A stretch of DNA of 64,000 nucleotides from Uloborus plumipes (taxonomy: Eukaryota; Arthropoda; Arachnida; Araneae; Uloboridae), in contig JAXGGA010003903.1 of assembly GCA_038373865.1 (NCBI GenBank), forward strand, positions 1 through 64,000, written 5' to 3'. How positions within the stretch are numbered: the first letter of the stretch is position 1; each line of letters starts with the position of its first letter. The notes beneath the pieces were generated by a model, which worked only from the letters and a program-made list of their open reading frames with translations, did not search any database and was not told the origin of the DNA. The position numbers were made by a program, and so were the translations under genes. Positions 1-9,955 of the stretch are shown here, piece by piece.

Positions 1-414
1 CTCATTAAACTTTCGTAAAACATGTAATTCTTGTTTGCAGAAAATTATACATTTCTTGTTTATAAATTTATCCATCGTAATATTGTGTTCAAAAATCGTT
101 GAATTAATTTTATTTAAAACATCTTTTCCGCCGGTTGATCAGCAAAATTTGACTGATTATAAATGAAATGAAATATTCATGATTTTGAACTCCAATTTAA
201 AATTTCAGGAATTTGCAGAGTGTTATCTTTTAATATTCCAATCAGTTTTACGTTTTCTATGAACTATTTGTTTTGTTTTTACTCTGTATACAGTTTCATA
301 CTGCATGTTATAGTAAGGATTTCAGAAAATTACATTTATTTACTGTTAATAAAACAATTTATCATAGTTTCTTGGTGAAGGTATACTTTAAAAGATAATA
401 TAAAAAATCAAAAA
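1..414. other. AT-rich non-coding DNA
   Basis: No open frame of note, no clear repeat ends and no RNA gene seen. Composition is typical of the AT-rich background of the window. Confidence 0.5.
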
Positions 415-517
415 AATTCGCCGATTAATCGGCAAGATTTTGCCGATTATTAATAATCGGCAAAGTGGCCGATTATGGCCGATTAATCGGCATTGCCGAT
501 TAATCGGTGCATCCCTA
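415..517. repeat. Cluster of self-complementary GCCGATTAATCGGC words, possible transposon end
   Basis: The stretch repeats GCCGATTAATCGGC and close variants at least four times, each word being its own reverse complement. It ends in GGTGCATCCCTA, whose reverse complement TAGGGATGCACC resembles termini of some hAT-type elements. The matching opposite end was not found, so this may be a truncated terminus. What is seen is the palindromic cluster; assignment to hAT is inference. Confidence 0.4.
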
Positions 518-1174
518 CTGATTACTTTATTTTTTATTTGTCCACGTAATAAAGTAATTTCTTTTTTTTTTTTTTTCTTTCTTTCTCTTTCAAAAATAGT
601 TTTTGGTTCGTCTTTTTTATGCAATAAAGTAAAATAACAGCACCAGAAGCTAACGGAAAAAAGAAGTGCTTATAAGTCAACGGAGAATAAAGGCAGTTTC
701 TTCCACTAAGAAGAAATTGAAGCTAGCGATTAAAGAAAAAAAAATATGCTTACGTGTTTGGGGGGGGGGGGGCTTATGTGGAGCGTGAGAAAATAAATTT
801 CTGAAAACTGAATTTAATTTTTCTTTCTTTGCCTTTGAAAGATTTTTCTCTTGCTGCGAGAAAATATCTTAGAAGCAGAAAAATAAAAATCCATTATGTT
901 GCACCGCGCTAACTCCTGCAGAACTTGCGAATGCTGTTGCATATTACCCCCTGATCCTCTAAATCGTCTTTTAAAATGCGTAAATTATTTCTGCAATGCT
1001 TTAAATAGCAAACTTCCGCAAAGGTGAAACGAAGGTTAGGAGTTTTTTTTAGATGCTTTTCTTTTTGCATTTTTAAATTTTTATTGAAATAAAACATTTC
1101 GAGAGAGTAAGAATACTGCATCAGAGTTTATTGATTGTATATATTTTTTCAACTTTTCAATATAAAGGCCGCTA
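518..1174. other. AT-rich non-coding DNA with a G13 run
   Basis: Nothing coding is supported. A 13-base G homopolymer lies at 760-772. The short open frames here are low-complexity or lack any family signature. Confidence 0.45.
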
Positions 1175-1384
1175 CACTGTAAAATATAAATGTTGTTTTT
1201 GGAATATAATACAGCTAATTTTTTAGTAATTTTACATTAATAAACTGGAAAAATTGCTAATTTTGCAGTAGTTAACTGTAAAATAGCTAGTTTTACAGCT
1301 TATCACTGCGCTTTTACAGTTTTAAACTGAACCCCCTGCTTTCAGTATTATGCTGTAAAAACAGCAATTTATTTTTTTGCAGCG
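1175..1384. mobile_element. 210-bp MITE with TA target duplication
   Basis: The element starts CACTGTAAAA and ends in the imperfect reverse complement TTTTTGCAGCG, with TA on both sides (1173-1174 and 1385-1386). The interior repeats words of the type CTGTAAAA and GCTAATTTT. The same words recur in the larger interrupted copy at 2331-5134, so this is a local repeat family. TA duplication and short inverted ends suggest a Tc1/mariner-type non-autonomous element. No coding capacity. Confidence 0.6.
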
Positions 1385-1723
1385 TAGCCTTCACTTTCAA
1401 ATTGTATTTTACTCTTAAGAACTATCGTATTTTCAGTTATTTTCTCATACTGTTATTTAAAGTCATAAAAGTTTTAACAAATGAAAGTTGAAACTAAGCA
1501 AAAAATTTGCAAATATTTTTCATGTCCTTTTTATTGTCTATAATTGGTGTATATTGAGGGGGTCCTTGGTCCCTCCCCTTGGCTTACACCACGGAGCAGG
1601 CATAATAAAAGCAAATATTTTGAAAGTTTAGCAAATATGTTAAAAGCATTATAAAATAGATGTGCCTATAAGAGAATGTCTGTGCTAACATTATAATTTT
1701 ATCGAGCAAGAGCCAAACAAGTT
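1385..1723. other. Non-coding interval
   Basis: AT-rich sequence with a short GC-richer patch around 1558-1602. No repeat end or coding signal was identified. Confidence 0.4.
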
Positions 1724-2200
1724 TCAGACCTCTTCAACGTGATTTATGTGTCTCTCAAGTATTTCTTCACCTGCAATGGAATGGAGTATCTTACAAAAAA
1801 AGTAGCTTGATTTTTCATCAATGTCAGACCAAAGGCCAGACCATTCTCGAGAGGAATCGCGAGAACAAATATCATATTCCCCGAAACAGAATAAATAATA
1901 AGAGAATCTAGTACGAGTATTATATACTTTTTTCCCTGCGTGTGTGCTTACCATGGTAAGCAGAGCCAGTAATCCATCATCATCTTCAAGAGCTGACTGC
2001 AAGCCATGTGTTTCAAGGCTACTAATAAATCAACACTTATATGTGACTAAAGAAAGGAATTTTTCACTTATGGGTAGAAACAGTTTCGTATTTTTTCTCA
2101 GGACCGAATTTAGCAGCAGAGAATATGAACTTTTATATCTTTTTCTGTGGTGCAGTGAAATATTTCCGTTTATTATTCTGCCAGAAAATGAAGCCTTGAT
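1724..2200 (-). pseudogene. Unrecognised coding-like remnant
   Basis: On the minus strand one frame is open from 2200 down to a TGA at 1726-1724 except for a single TGA at 2032-2030. That gives 56 and about 101 codons in DNA where random frames close much sooner. The downstream half has a protein-like mix (for example LQSALEDDDGLLALL and AGEEILERHINHVEEV). A second minus frame just upstream, to about 2320, is also protein-like (for example PFQEKPLNQGFIFW), suggesting a frameshifted older gene or transposon gene. A GTAAGC donor-like site lies at about 1950. I do not recognise the family. It could be a decayed transposon ORF, a pseudogene, or part of a host gene. Confidence 0.33.
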
Positions 2201-2874
2201 TCAGTGGTTTCTCCTGGAACGGTAGATCCTTCTTGGGCTCTGTTATAATATTTCCGAATTTTTCTTTTGCTCTTGGAAAGTGTATTTCGGGTTCAGTGTT
2301 TATTTTTCTTTAAATTTTGCATTTGAAATACACTGTGAAAAATGAATGCTGTTTTTACAGTATAATACGGCTAATTTTCTCTACTAATAATAAAGCTGAA
2401 AGTTTGTCTCTCTGTCTTTCCTTCTGTCTTTCCTTCTGTCTGTCTGTCACGCGCGTAGCGCCAAAACCGTTCGGTCGATTTTCATGCCACTTGGTACAAA
2501 ATTAGTTTGTAGCATGTAGTTTTGCACCTCGAAGCGATTTTTCGAAAATTCCATTTCGTTCTTTTTCTATTCGAATTCTTAGCGGAAATTCGATAAAATA
2601 GGGAAGAAATATTTTATACACATTTTCAAGTCTTATGTCATTCGAAAGCTTGAAATTTTCTGCACAAAATGAAGTTTTTTCGAAGTTTCTACGATCATCA
2701 GGAGAGCTGTAACAATTGTTTTTAGAATCCCGGAATTCAAGGCTTACCTTCAGTAAAGCAAGCCAAACGATTCTAAAATGGTTAATGAAATGAATTATTT
2801 TATCAACGGAAATCAACTTTTCATGCTGTTACTATGGTTACGTGTTCATACTTATTTTTGTTTCGTTCTTTTTC

Positions 2875-2960
2875 CAGGGTTGCCAGAAGTAGTATTTTTG
2901 ATACTACGGTAGTATTTTTTCGGCCCAAATAAGGAGCGTAGTATTTTTCTGGCCACCCTG
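2875..2960. mobile_element. Small hAT-like MITE inside the Helitron
   Basis: The ends are CAGGGTTGCCAGAAGTAG and, reverse-complemented, CAGGGTGGCCAGAAAAATAC, about 86 bp apart. Such CAGGG termini are characteristic of hAT elements. The 8 bases on each side do not form a clean duplication, so the insertion is old or the call is wrong. Confidence 0.45.
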
Positions 2961-3404
2961 TTTCCAATATACTAATGACTTAATTAAAAGATTTGGCGGA
3001 TTTTTTTTCCATTTTTATAGATTTCGCATTTCAGCAATATTGATTTTGGCAACGTTTAGAAACAGTAGTAGGAGCGTCTATCGCCCATTTAGCGAGAAAG
3101 GGGTACCCAAAGCACAAAGATTAACCAAATATCGTATAAATTGTGACATTGCAACGTTCTTTTTAAAGTGTTTCATTTCGGAAAATGTATTGTTTTGTTT
3201 TTAAAGCTGGGAAAGGAAACTTTCTTCTTCTTTCAAATTTTGGTAAGATTTCTGTTGGTTTCTGTGAGCAACAAAATTGTTCTTATTTTCTCTTTTGGCT
3301 TATTTTTGTGCATCTCCAGTTGGGGTTTCATTTGAATGTCACAAGGGGATGCTTTACCCCTTTTTTGGAGTTAATCAGTGTTAATTTCAATGCAGATGAA
3401 TAGG

Positions 3405-3660
3405 CGCAACCACTTGGCGATATATCGCCAAGCCTTTGGTCGCGAAGTATTTGTCGCCAATTTGGCGACATATCGCCAAGTTGGCGATTTTTTTTTTTTT
3501 TTTTGGACTCAATTTGGCGCTATTAGCGATATTTTGCCAATTTGGCAACAAATTTGCGATTTTTTTAAAAACTTTTTTTGGGGGGGGGGTTCAATTTGGC
3601 GCTATTGGTGATATTTTGCGAAAAATTCACTGAATGATGTTAAAATCGGCGATATTTTGG
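3405..3660. repeat. TTGGCGATATCGCCAA-type palindromic word cluster
   Basis: Multiple self-complementary words built from TTGGCGA and TCGCCAA occur here, followed by T and G homopolymers (G10 at 3580-3589). The same cluster and its flanks occur in inverse orientation at about 28640-28790. The sequence from about 3660 to 3830 also matches 28441-28600 in reverse complement. This is therefore part of a repeat family shared with 28459-29221. Confidence 0.6.
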
Positions 3661-4105
3661 AGATTAATCATTGTAAAACATTTTTTTGCATTGTTTCGTG
3701 GCAAACTAGGGATATAAATGTTTGAATTGTTATCTTACTCCCTCCAAGCACTATTTTAGCACTTAAGGCATCTACTAAGAAATGTACACGTAAAAGGAAG
3801 TAGTGTAGGGCCCATACCAAATTTTTATATCATACTTTGAAGGAATTGTAGTTGAATTATAACTAAAATAGAGTATTTTTTCTGCTATATTAATTATTTT
3901 ACAAATGAACTTTTAATTTTATACCACGGGCAAAGCCGTGCGGGTACCGCTAGTATTGTAATAAACTGTAAAAACTGCTAATTTTACAGTAATAAACTAA
4001 AATTTCTCATTTTAAAGTACTAAACTGTAAAATTACTAATTTTACAGCAATAAACTATAAAATTGCTAATTTTACAGTTTATTACCGTGAATTTTCCAGT
4101 TTTAA

Positions 4106-4922
4106 CCCTTTATGCCCCGACGGGACTCAGAAGTCCCGCTTATATTAATTTAGTATTATGAATCCTAATTGGCTGTAATCATGCTGAAGCTTTTAAGTAC
4201 CACTCCTTGCACTTTGCTGAGAGGCCCAGGGGTGCCCCCCCCCAAGCTAAATGGCGCAAATTCCCCCCCAAAATTTTTCACAACCCTCTGTTGCTTTTTA
4301 TTTTTTATTTTTTTAAATTATTTTTTAAAATATTTATTCATTTATTTTTTTAATATTTATTTTTTTTTAAATATTAATTTATTTTTTAAAATTATTTCTA
4401 TTATTTTTTTTATTTATTATTAATTATTAGAAGTACTAATCATGCGCAGAATAGAATCTCTTTTTTGCTCTTCCACACATTCCAAGCACACACACACACA
4501 AAATAAATAAATAAAAAAATAATACATAACAATAAAGTAATGAAAAAAATAATTTAAATTAAAAAATAAATTAATGAATAAATTTTTATTTAAAAAAATC
4601 AGTAAGAAATTTAAATCAAAAAAATAAATTGATAAATAATTTAAATAAATAAATTAGTCTTAATAAATCCCTCCCAAAAATTTTGATGGCGCAACTTGCG
4701 CCATCATCCCCCTCTGTGGGCACCCCTGGAGAGGCCGACAGATGGTACCTGCAATCGGAAACAGTTTTCTTGGGGGTCCTCAGGGGTAGGGGGTCCTTAG
4801 ACCTCTAAAATTTTCAAAAAATTTTTACTCGATAAATATGTTTTTTCATGTATTTTCAACTAAAAAAAACAGAAAAAAAATATATAAAAAATCATTGATG
4901 TGTTAATTTGGGACATAAAGGG
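4106..4922. mobile_element. piggyBac-like MITE (CCCTTTATG ends)
   Basis: The left end TTAACCCTTTATGCCCC and the reverse-complemented right end TTTACCCTTTATGTCCC define an inverted pair in the middle of the CTGTAAAA-family repeat. Removing 4106-4922 restores continuous host repeat. The left flank is TTAA and the right TAAA, which fits a TTAA duplication with one mutation (piggyBac-like) or a TAA duplication (Harbinger-like). I favour piggyBac because CCCTTT follows TTAA. No transposase frame; the interior is AT-rich and holds a hAT. Confidence 0.5.
4227..4728. mobile_element. 502-bp hAT MITE with perfect 8-bp TSD
   Basis: The ends CAGGGGTGCCC and GGGCACCCCTG are perfect inverted repeats, flanked on both sides by GAGAGGCC (4219-4226 and 4729-4736). 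An 8-bp duplication with CAGGGG ends is diagnostic of hAT elements. Subterminal TGGCGCAA words occur near both ends in inverted orientation. The interior is A/T-only simple sequence with no coding capacity. It lies inside the element at 4106-4922. Confidence 0.85.
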
Positions 4923-5134
4923 TAAAACTGGATCCTTTGCTGCTAGTATTATACTGTTGTTTTTACAGTATGATACTGCTAAATTTTACTGCAATAAACT
5001 GTAAAATTCCTAACTTTACAGTAAAAAACTAAAATTGCTAGTTTTACAGTTTATTACTTTTCATTTTACTGTTTTAAATTGGAACATCGGCTGCCAGTAT
5101 TATACTGTAGAAAAACAGTTAATTTTTTGCAGTG

Positions 5135-6067
5135 TGGTTCCAAACTGGTGTCCGCAGACAAGTGAAGTGAGTTAAGTATAGTGTAGTAAAAAAAAAGAAA
5201 CCAGTGAATATCAAAATGCATAAAATCATCAGAGCCCACTTCGTGTTATTACGCAGCATGTGGAGGATTTCTTGGCTATTCTTTTGGCTTGGAATGTCCT
5301 CGGCAAAATTGAATCCCTAGTGCTATTTTGCATCGAAGAAAGCCTAGGTTTTTCCACCTGGTGGAAACTTGACCTCAAAATTTTACATGTCATTAATATC
5401 CACGCTTTAACGGTGGCACAGGAAAGACTAGAGGCCATATGGGAAGGGGGCGGGATCACACTAGGTCTGTAAAAGACTGATGCCTCTTACACTAGCCAAT
5501 TGAAAAGAAAAGGAAAGAAAAATTTTGAATAGGAAAAAAAAGGAAATCTTTATTTTGATTTCTTAACGCTAATTTTGATTGTTTATATGTCTGTGGTGGC
5601 GACACCCCCGGAAGAGGGCGTTGATAGTGATCAGTAAAATGGGAGTTATTTGTTTCAGGCTGGTAGTATTGATCTTTGCAGACAGCTAATTGACTATACG
5701 AAGACAAAATTTTGGATTCAATTTAAAAAAAAAAAAAAAACTTTATACGGACTGACATTTTATATGTTGCTCAATGCATCTGCATAAATGAGGCATTTTT
5801 ACGCATATACATGTACTTTATTTCCTAAATTTTTAACTGTGCTTTTTAATTTTTATATATTCGAATGTGAGAAACCAATATGTATCATGCTAGGAAGTAT
5901 CAACTTTTCCCAAAAAATATTTGTACTTTTAAAATAATGATTTGTACGTATTGCGTTTGTCATTGTACGGGCGCACCCGCAACATGTACAAACCATAACC
6001 ACCTTTTCTAAAACGGAAACCTTTTAGAAAGTTGATTTTTTTTATTATGATCCATAATAGCTCCTTA
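5135..6067. other. Intergenic interval, somewhat GC-richer patch, no supported gene
   Basis: The block 5220-5480 is GC-richer than its surroundings and has short open frames on both strands, but neither shows a recognisable motif, splice context or start. It may be an old repeat or gene fragment. The rest is AT-rich. Confidence 0.35.
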
Positions 6068-6069
6068 TA

Positions 6070-7486
6070 CACTGCTCGACATTGAAAATGCAACACCAAG
6101 AAGGAGTGGTCAGAAATTGATGAAATTTGGTAAGAAGACAGAGACAGCATGGAACAATAAGTGATATTTATTTCAAAATAAATAAGCAAAATTTAGAGCG
6201 AGGACGGCGTCGGCTCAGTAAGAAGTAGGACCACCGCGGACAGCGATGCACGAAGAAACACGTCTAGGCATGGAGTCAATAAGCCTCCGGATGGTGTCCT
6301 GAGGGATGGCACTCCATTCCCTTTCAACCATTTGCCACAGTTCTTCCTCTGAACGAGGCAGTGGCAGGTTCTGCAAACGGCGTCCAATCACGTCCCACAC
6401 ATGTTCGATTGGTGACAAGTCAGGAGAGTATGGTGGCCAGGAAATCATCTGTACACCTCGTAGAGCATGTTGGCTGATTCGAGCACTGTGAGGCCGGGCG
6501 TTATCCTGTTGAAAAATTGCATTTGGCAGACCCTGAAGGTAGGGGATTGCCACCGGCAGCAGTACATTATCTACATATCGTTGGGCCGTCATAGTGCCCC
6601 GAATACGAACTAGAGGTGATACGGAATTGTATGCAATAGCGCCCCAAACCATTATGCCACGTTGTCGCGCTGTGGGGCGTTCCACAGTTACTGCCGGATT
6701 CGATCTTTCTCCACGTCGACGCCACACACGTATGCGATGACTATCGCTGGACAAACAGAAGCGGGATTCATCTGAGAACACTACGGTTTGCCATTCTGCC
6801 ATCCACGTCGCTCTGGTCCGGCACCATTCCAAACGTTGGAGTCTGTGCTGTGAGGTCAATGGCAGTCTTCTTAGCGGGCGCCGTGATTGCAGGCCACGTG
6901 CAACCAGTCGACGGGAAATGGTTCTGGTCGACACAGGAACATCCAGGGTACCTTGCCTGTGCTGCAGAATCGATGTACAAGTGACTTGCGTGTCCGCCAC
7001 AGCTTGTCGGTGAATCCGTCGATCCAAGCGGTCTGACGTCACTCTGGCTGCACCTGCACCCCTCAATGTGGCTACATTTCCTCTTTCCAACCATCTCCGA
7101 CACAGCCGATGCACAGTGCTTGCATCCATGTGGGTATTAGCTGCAATTTGACGTATGGACCAACCTCCCTTTCTCAGTCCGATCACCATACCCCTTGTAA
7201 AGTCGTCTATATACTGGAAGTGTCTTCGTTGAGGACGGGGTGGCATTTCCTCTTATCACACGTATCCTTCGAGACAAAAACCAAATTTCTCCGATAATTA
7301 GTCTGGCAGAAAAACCAACATGAACATAGCCCACTTTTCAACTTCATTCTCTTATATCTTACTTCACGTGCGTCGGAGAGCTGCGCATTTCATATCATTT
7401 GCATAACTCAGTGACGTGCGTCTACGGTAAAATTTGCATGAATTTCTGACCACTCCTTGGTGTTGCATTTTCAATGTCGAGCAGTG
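6070..7486 (-). mobile_element. Complete Tc1-like transposon (1417 bp) with TA target duplication
   Basis: The ends are inverted repeats beginning CACTGCTCGACATTGAAAAT, about 46-49 bp long and differing by a 3-base indel near AAGAAGGAGTGG. TA flanks both sides (6068-6069 and 7487-7488). One intact transposase frame fills the interior on the minus strand. Nearly identical ends plus an undamaged frame suggest a relatively recent insertion that could be autonomous. Confidence 0.92.
6215..7246 (-). CDS. Tc1-like DDE transposase, intact
   Basis: This frame encodes the enzyme that cuts and pastes the surrounding element: it binds the inverted ends and catalyses strand cleavage and joining in the nucleus. 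The ATG at 7246-7244 starts a protein of about 343 residues, a normal length for the family. Residues 1-120 form a bipartite DNA-binding region with helix-turn-helix pieces (for example GGWSIRQIA and DASTVHRL). The catalytic triad is visible as D159 (VVFSDESRF), D248 (FQQDNARPH) and E281 (SPDLSPIEHVWD). Counting the translation gives 32 residues between the second D and the E, two fewer than the usual 34 of Tc1 elements. The GC content is clearly higher than the flanks, as expected for an unmutated transposon frame. No stop or frameshift interrupts it. Confidence 0.92.
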   Translation of the reverse strand: MPPRPQRRHFQYIDDFTRGMVIGLRKGGWSIRQIAANTHMDASTVHRLCRRWLERGNVATLRGAGAARVTSDRLDRRIHRQAVADTQVTCTSILQHRQGTLDVPVSTRTISRRLVARGLQSRRPLRRLPLTSQHRLQRLEWCRTRATWMAEWQTVVFSDESRFCLSSDSHRIRVWRRRGERSNPAVTVERPTARQRGIMVWGAIAYNSVSPLVRIRGTMTAQRYVDNVLLPVAIPYLQGLPNAIFQQDNARPHSARISQHALRGVQMISWPPYSPDLSPIEHVWDVIGRRLQNLPLPRSEEELWQMVEREWSAIPQDTIRRLIDSMPRRVSSCIAVRGGPTSY

Positions 7487-7488
7487 TA

Positions 7489-7666
7489 TTTGATTAAATT
7501 GGTCAAAAACCAAAGCTTAAAATTCCCTGCGTAAAGTGCAAAATTGTGTATAAAAATGTCTCATTTGCCCAAGTAATACAATTTAAGGACAAATTGAGCA
7601 TAGTTTAAAATATGAAACTATAAAAATGCTTTCCTATATTAATTGTGAATTTTCTTTTTTTTTCAG
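7489..7666. other. Non-coding, ends in a strong splice-acceptor-like tract
   Basis: AT-rich DNA ending at 7651-7666 in a T-run and CAG directly before GTAAGT, a good polypyrimidine tract and 3' splice-site consensus. Confidence 0.4.
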
Positions 7667-7757
7667 GTAAGTGATGCACATCCCTTTGAAAACCTCATCA
7701 AATGTATTGTAAGTGTAATTTATTTAATCCCATCTATTGTCAATCAATCAACTCCAG
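7667..7757 (+). CDS. Candidate internal host exon (91 nt)
   Basis: A T-rich tract ending in CAG precedes position 7667 and a near-perfect donor (CCAG|GTAAGT) follows 7757. Exactly one frame is open across the whole segment (30 codons plus one base). It reads like a protein segment (VSDAHPFENLIKC, then IPSIVNQSTPG). The exon would enter in phase 0 and leave in phase 1. Its first bases are themselves GTAAGT, so acceptor and donor motifs are juxtaposed as in recursive splice sites. It is not recognised as any family. Either a small coding exon of a plus-strand host gene or a recursive-splicing exon would fit; a chance match remains possible in AT-rich DNA. Confidence 0.4.
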
Positions 7758-8239
7758 GTAAGTTTACTTGTTATTGGATCTTGTTTTGAAACCTATTTTG
7801 ACTAATATTTCTTCATGGGTATTGAAAAGCTATTTTGCTTTCTTTTTATCAGTTATGTATAAAGTGACTTTATGCCACTGCATATGACTATACTGTCACG
7901 TTCGGCACAAAATGGCGGCTTTTCTTGGAATGGCTGTTTTGCTAATTTGTTCTACAAAAAATATAGGACTCAGAAATTCTGAATTTAATTAAATAAATAA
8001 AAAGTACGGAGTAACCCCCCCCCCTAAAATTTTGAATCACACATTTTATTTCCAAAAATTTTGATGCATTCGGTGTGCGTCATGTTAAGAAGAATAAAAT
8101 TTCCAAAAAGTTCTCTTGTGTTAAAAAATACACAATGATTTGTATGTGTTGCAGGCATGGCTCCACGATCATATTCTCACGAACAAATCATTATTTTAAA
8201 GAGAAAATTCAAAAGAAAACCGTAGCGTCATTTGGTGAG
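7758..8239. other. Non-coding interval, possible intron
   Basis: AT-rich sequence with a C10 run at 8015-8024. No gene is supported. Confidence 0.4.
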
Positions 8240-8412
8240 ACTTCCGCAGTAAACACTTGCCGTAAGGACCCGTTTATAGGGTACAACAACGCATTCACAC
8301 AACGAAAGAACAAGGACAGAGGGAGAGAAAGTACATCCGTGTCCTAGCCGGGATTCAAACCGGAAACCCTCCATCCGGGTCAGGCTTCTCTGACCACTAG
8401 ACGAGGTGGCCA
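8240..8412 (-). repeat. tRNA-derived SINE (candidate)
   Basis: On the minus strand the first ~75 bases look tRNA-related. They hold an A-box-like stretch (TCGTCTAGTGGTCAG) and a perfect B-box (GGTTTGAATCC) inside a CCGG/CCGG T-arm, spaced as in a pol III promoter. The acceptor stem does not pair well, so it is not a functional tRNA. A non-tRNA body of about 100 bases follows, ending in A-rich sequence near 8190-8220. This is the architecture of a tRNA-derived SINE. No second copy is visible in the window to confirm it. Confidence 0.55.
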
Positions 8413-9024
8413 GCACTTCATTCATTTATGCGGCGAAATTCAAATAATTCAAATATCAGGCAGTTTTTTAATGTTAACCTTAGAATTCTTCCTGAGGATT
8501 TGATTCATTAAAGCTTCTGACGCAATTATACCATTGGTTCTATTACACAGCCCTCACCACATTCTCACCTGCAGAAGATCATTTCATCCCATGGGAACTA
8601 AATGAAATTGTAGCAGAACACAGGGAAGCCCCCCCCCCCCACCCCACATACACATAAAGCGATGGCGCACTCCACTCAGATGTTACGGAGTACCCAAGAA
8701 CGAGTACCTCACAAAAAAAGACTCTCTAAAACACCCTCTTGAAATTTTCAATGCCACAGTTTACGCCTTAACCCCCCCCCTCCCAACTCCACCCTTTCTT
8801 GTGAGTACTTCTCCACAGCACCTATAACCCCCAAAGCAGAATACTTAGTGATGTTCTGCGACGCAAAATTATTTGCCCAAAATTGTTCTGCAAGATAGAT
8901 TTATACATTATATATTTAACGTCAAAATGTTACCAAAAAGTGTTTTCTCATTTTTACATATAACGTCGTACTGCAATTTAGAATTTAATGAAACGCAACC
9001 AAATTGATATATATATATATATAT
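8413..9024. other. Non-coding interval with C12 and C9 runs and a TA microsatellite
   Basis: C homopolymers lie at 8629-8640 and 8772-8780, and a short (TA)n run at about 9008-9023 forms the left flank of the next element. No coding signal. Confidence 0.45.
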
Positions 9025-9955
9025 GGGTTATTCCATCGAAAATGGTACAAATCTTGTCTGAAACTCTTTACTTATATTAAGATTATCAATTTAAATAATT
9101 TCCACCAACTAATCGTATTTTTTTAATTGAGTTTCAATTTATTTGTGTATAATGAAGTGCAAATAACTAGTACATGACTTATTTATGGAAGGATATTAAA
9201 TATTTTGATCACTTTGTGTAACAGAGTGGACAAATAAGCCTTTAAAATATATTCATAATCACAAAGAAAAGTTAGAATCACAGAACACGCATAAAGTGGA
9301 ATAAACAGCCTAAAACTGTAAGTCTGTCAATTTCAAGAAAAAATCTCTTTTTTTCATCATGAAATCGACTGTAACAGCGTGGACATCCAACAGTTCAAAT
9401 TAACTACCATAAGAAAAGAATGAGGCTCACCCTGGTTGTTGACGACATAATTCAATGTAGCAAGTTAATCACGGCAGTTATATTACCTATATTTTTTAAA
9501 AATATATCAGATTGAATGCAATTGTTTATTTTATTTCCAAAAGGTTTGTTACAGAGTGGACAATTCGAAACACAGAAAAACATAGAATAGTGTTTTTTGG
9601 GGAATTTTTTTTTTTTTTTCATTTGCGTAATAAGCTGCAGAAATGGTGTCAGAAGCATCTTTTGTGCACTGCAGTGTCATTTATTTTGTTGTTACATTTC
9701 AGTTTAATTTTAAATCACATTGAAAATTTTAGCAATTTGAAGCTGGGACACGTCATTTTCTCCTTCTTCTGACAAAGATAAATTTTTGTTGTGTCCTTTC
9801 TAAATGGATTATACCTAATCAATTGATAGATGATGGCACAAAATTAAATGGAGAACCAATAAAAAATATACTTAATGGGTGGGAGTTATTAATATTGATT
9901 TTAAAAAATTCTAAAGTTTCGGACATGATTTGTACCATTTTCGTTGGAATAACCC
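9025..9955. mobile_element. 931-bp inverted-repeat element (GGGTTATTCC ends)
   Basis: The left end GGGTTATTCCATCGAAAATG and the reverse complement of the right end (GGGTTATTCCAACGAAAATG) extend as an inverted repeat for about 40 bases. Flanks are AT/TA within TA-rich DNA, consistent with a TA target. The interior repeats the word ACAGAGTGGACAA and variants (about 9222, 9373, 9551). Short frames inside are not transposase-like. Most likely a non-autonomous Tc1/mariner-related element, but the superfamily is uncertain. Confidence 0.65.

Larger units (their letters stand above)
2380..3953 (+). mobile_element. Non-autonomous Helitron-like element
   Basis: The 5' end reads TCTACTAATAATAAAG followed by CTGTC-type repeats and a GC-richer block, a pattern typical of arthropod Helitron-like ends. 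The 3' end has a short hairpin (CACGG-GCAAAG-CCGTG at about 3925-3940) about ten bases before a terminal CTAG at 3950-3953, followed by T. Helitrons begin with TC, end with CTRR after a hairpin, and insert before T without target duplication; all of this fits. No Rep/helicase frame is present, so it would depend on an autonomous partner. The 5' boundary could also be 2378. A hAT-like MITE and a TTGGCGATA-type repeat lie inside. Confidence 0.6.
2331..5134. mobile_element. CTGTAAAA-family MITE dimer, interrupted by two insertions
   Basis: The left end CACTGTGAAAAATG sits after TA (2329-2330). The right end TTTTTTGCAGTG is followed by TG, probably a decayed TA. The pieces 2331-2379, 3954-4105 and 4923-5134 join into continuous sequence related to 1175-1384, with the internal block present twice in tandem. 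It is interrupted by a Helitron-like element (2380-3953) and a piggyBac-like MITE (4106-4922). It is therefore the oldest layer of this nest. Confidence 0.6.

Noticed and set aside
5229..5472. Overlapping 70-76 codon frames on both strands
   Set aside because: No motif, start context or splice evidence, and both strands are equally open; probably a GC-richer non-coding patch.
8340..8412. Functional tRNA gene
   Set aside because: The B-box and T-arm are good, but the acceptor ends do not pair and a SINE-like body follows.
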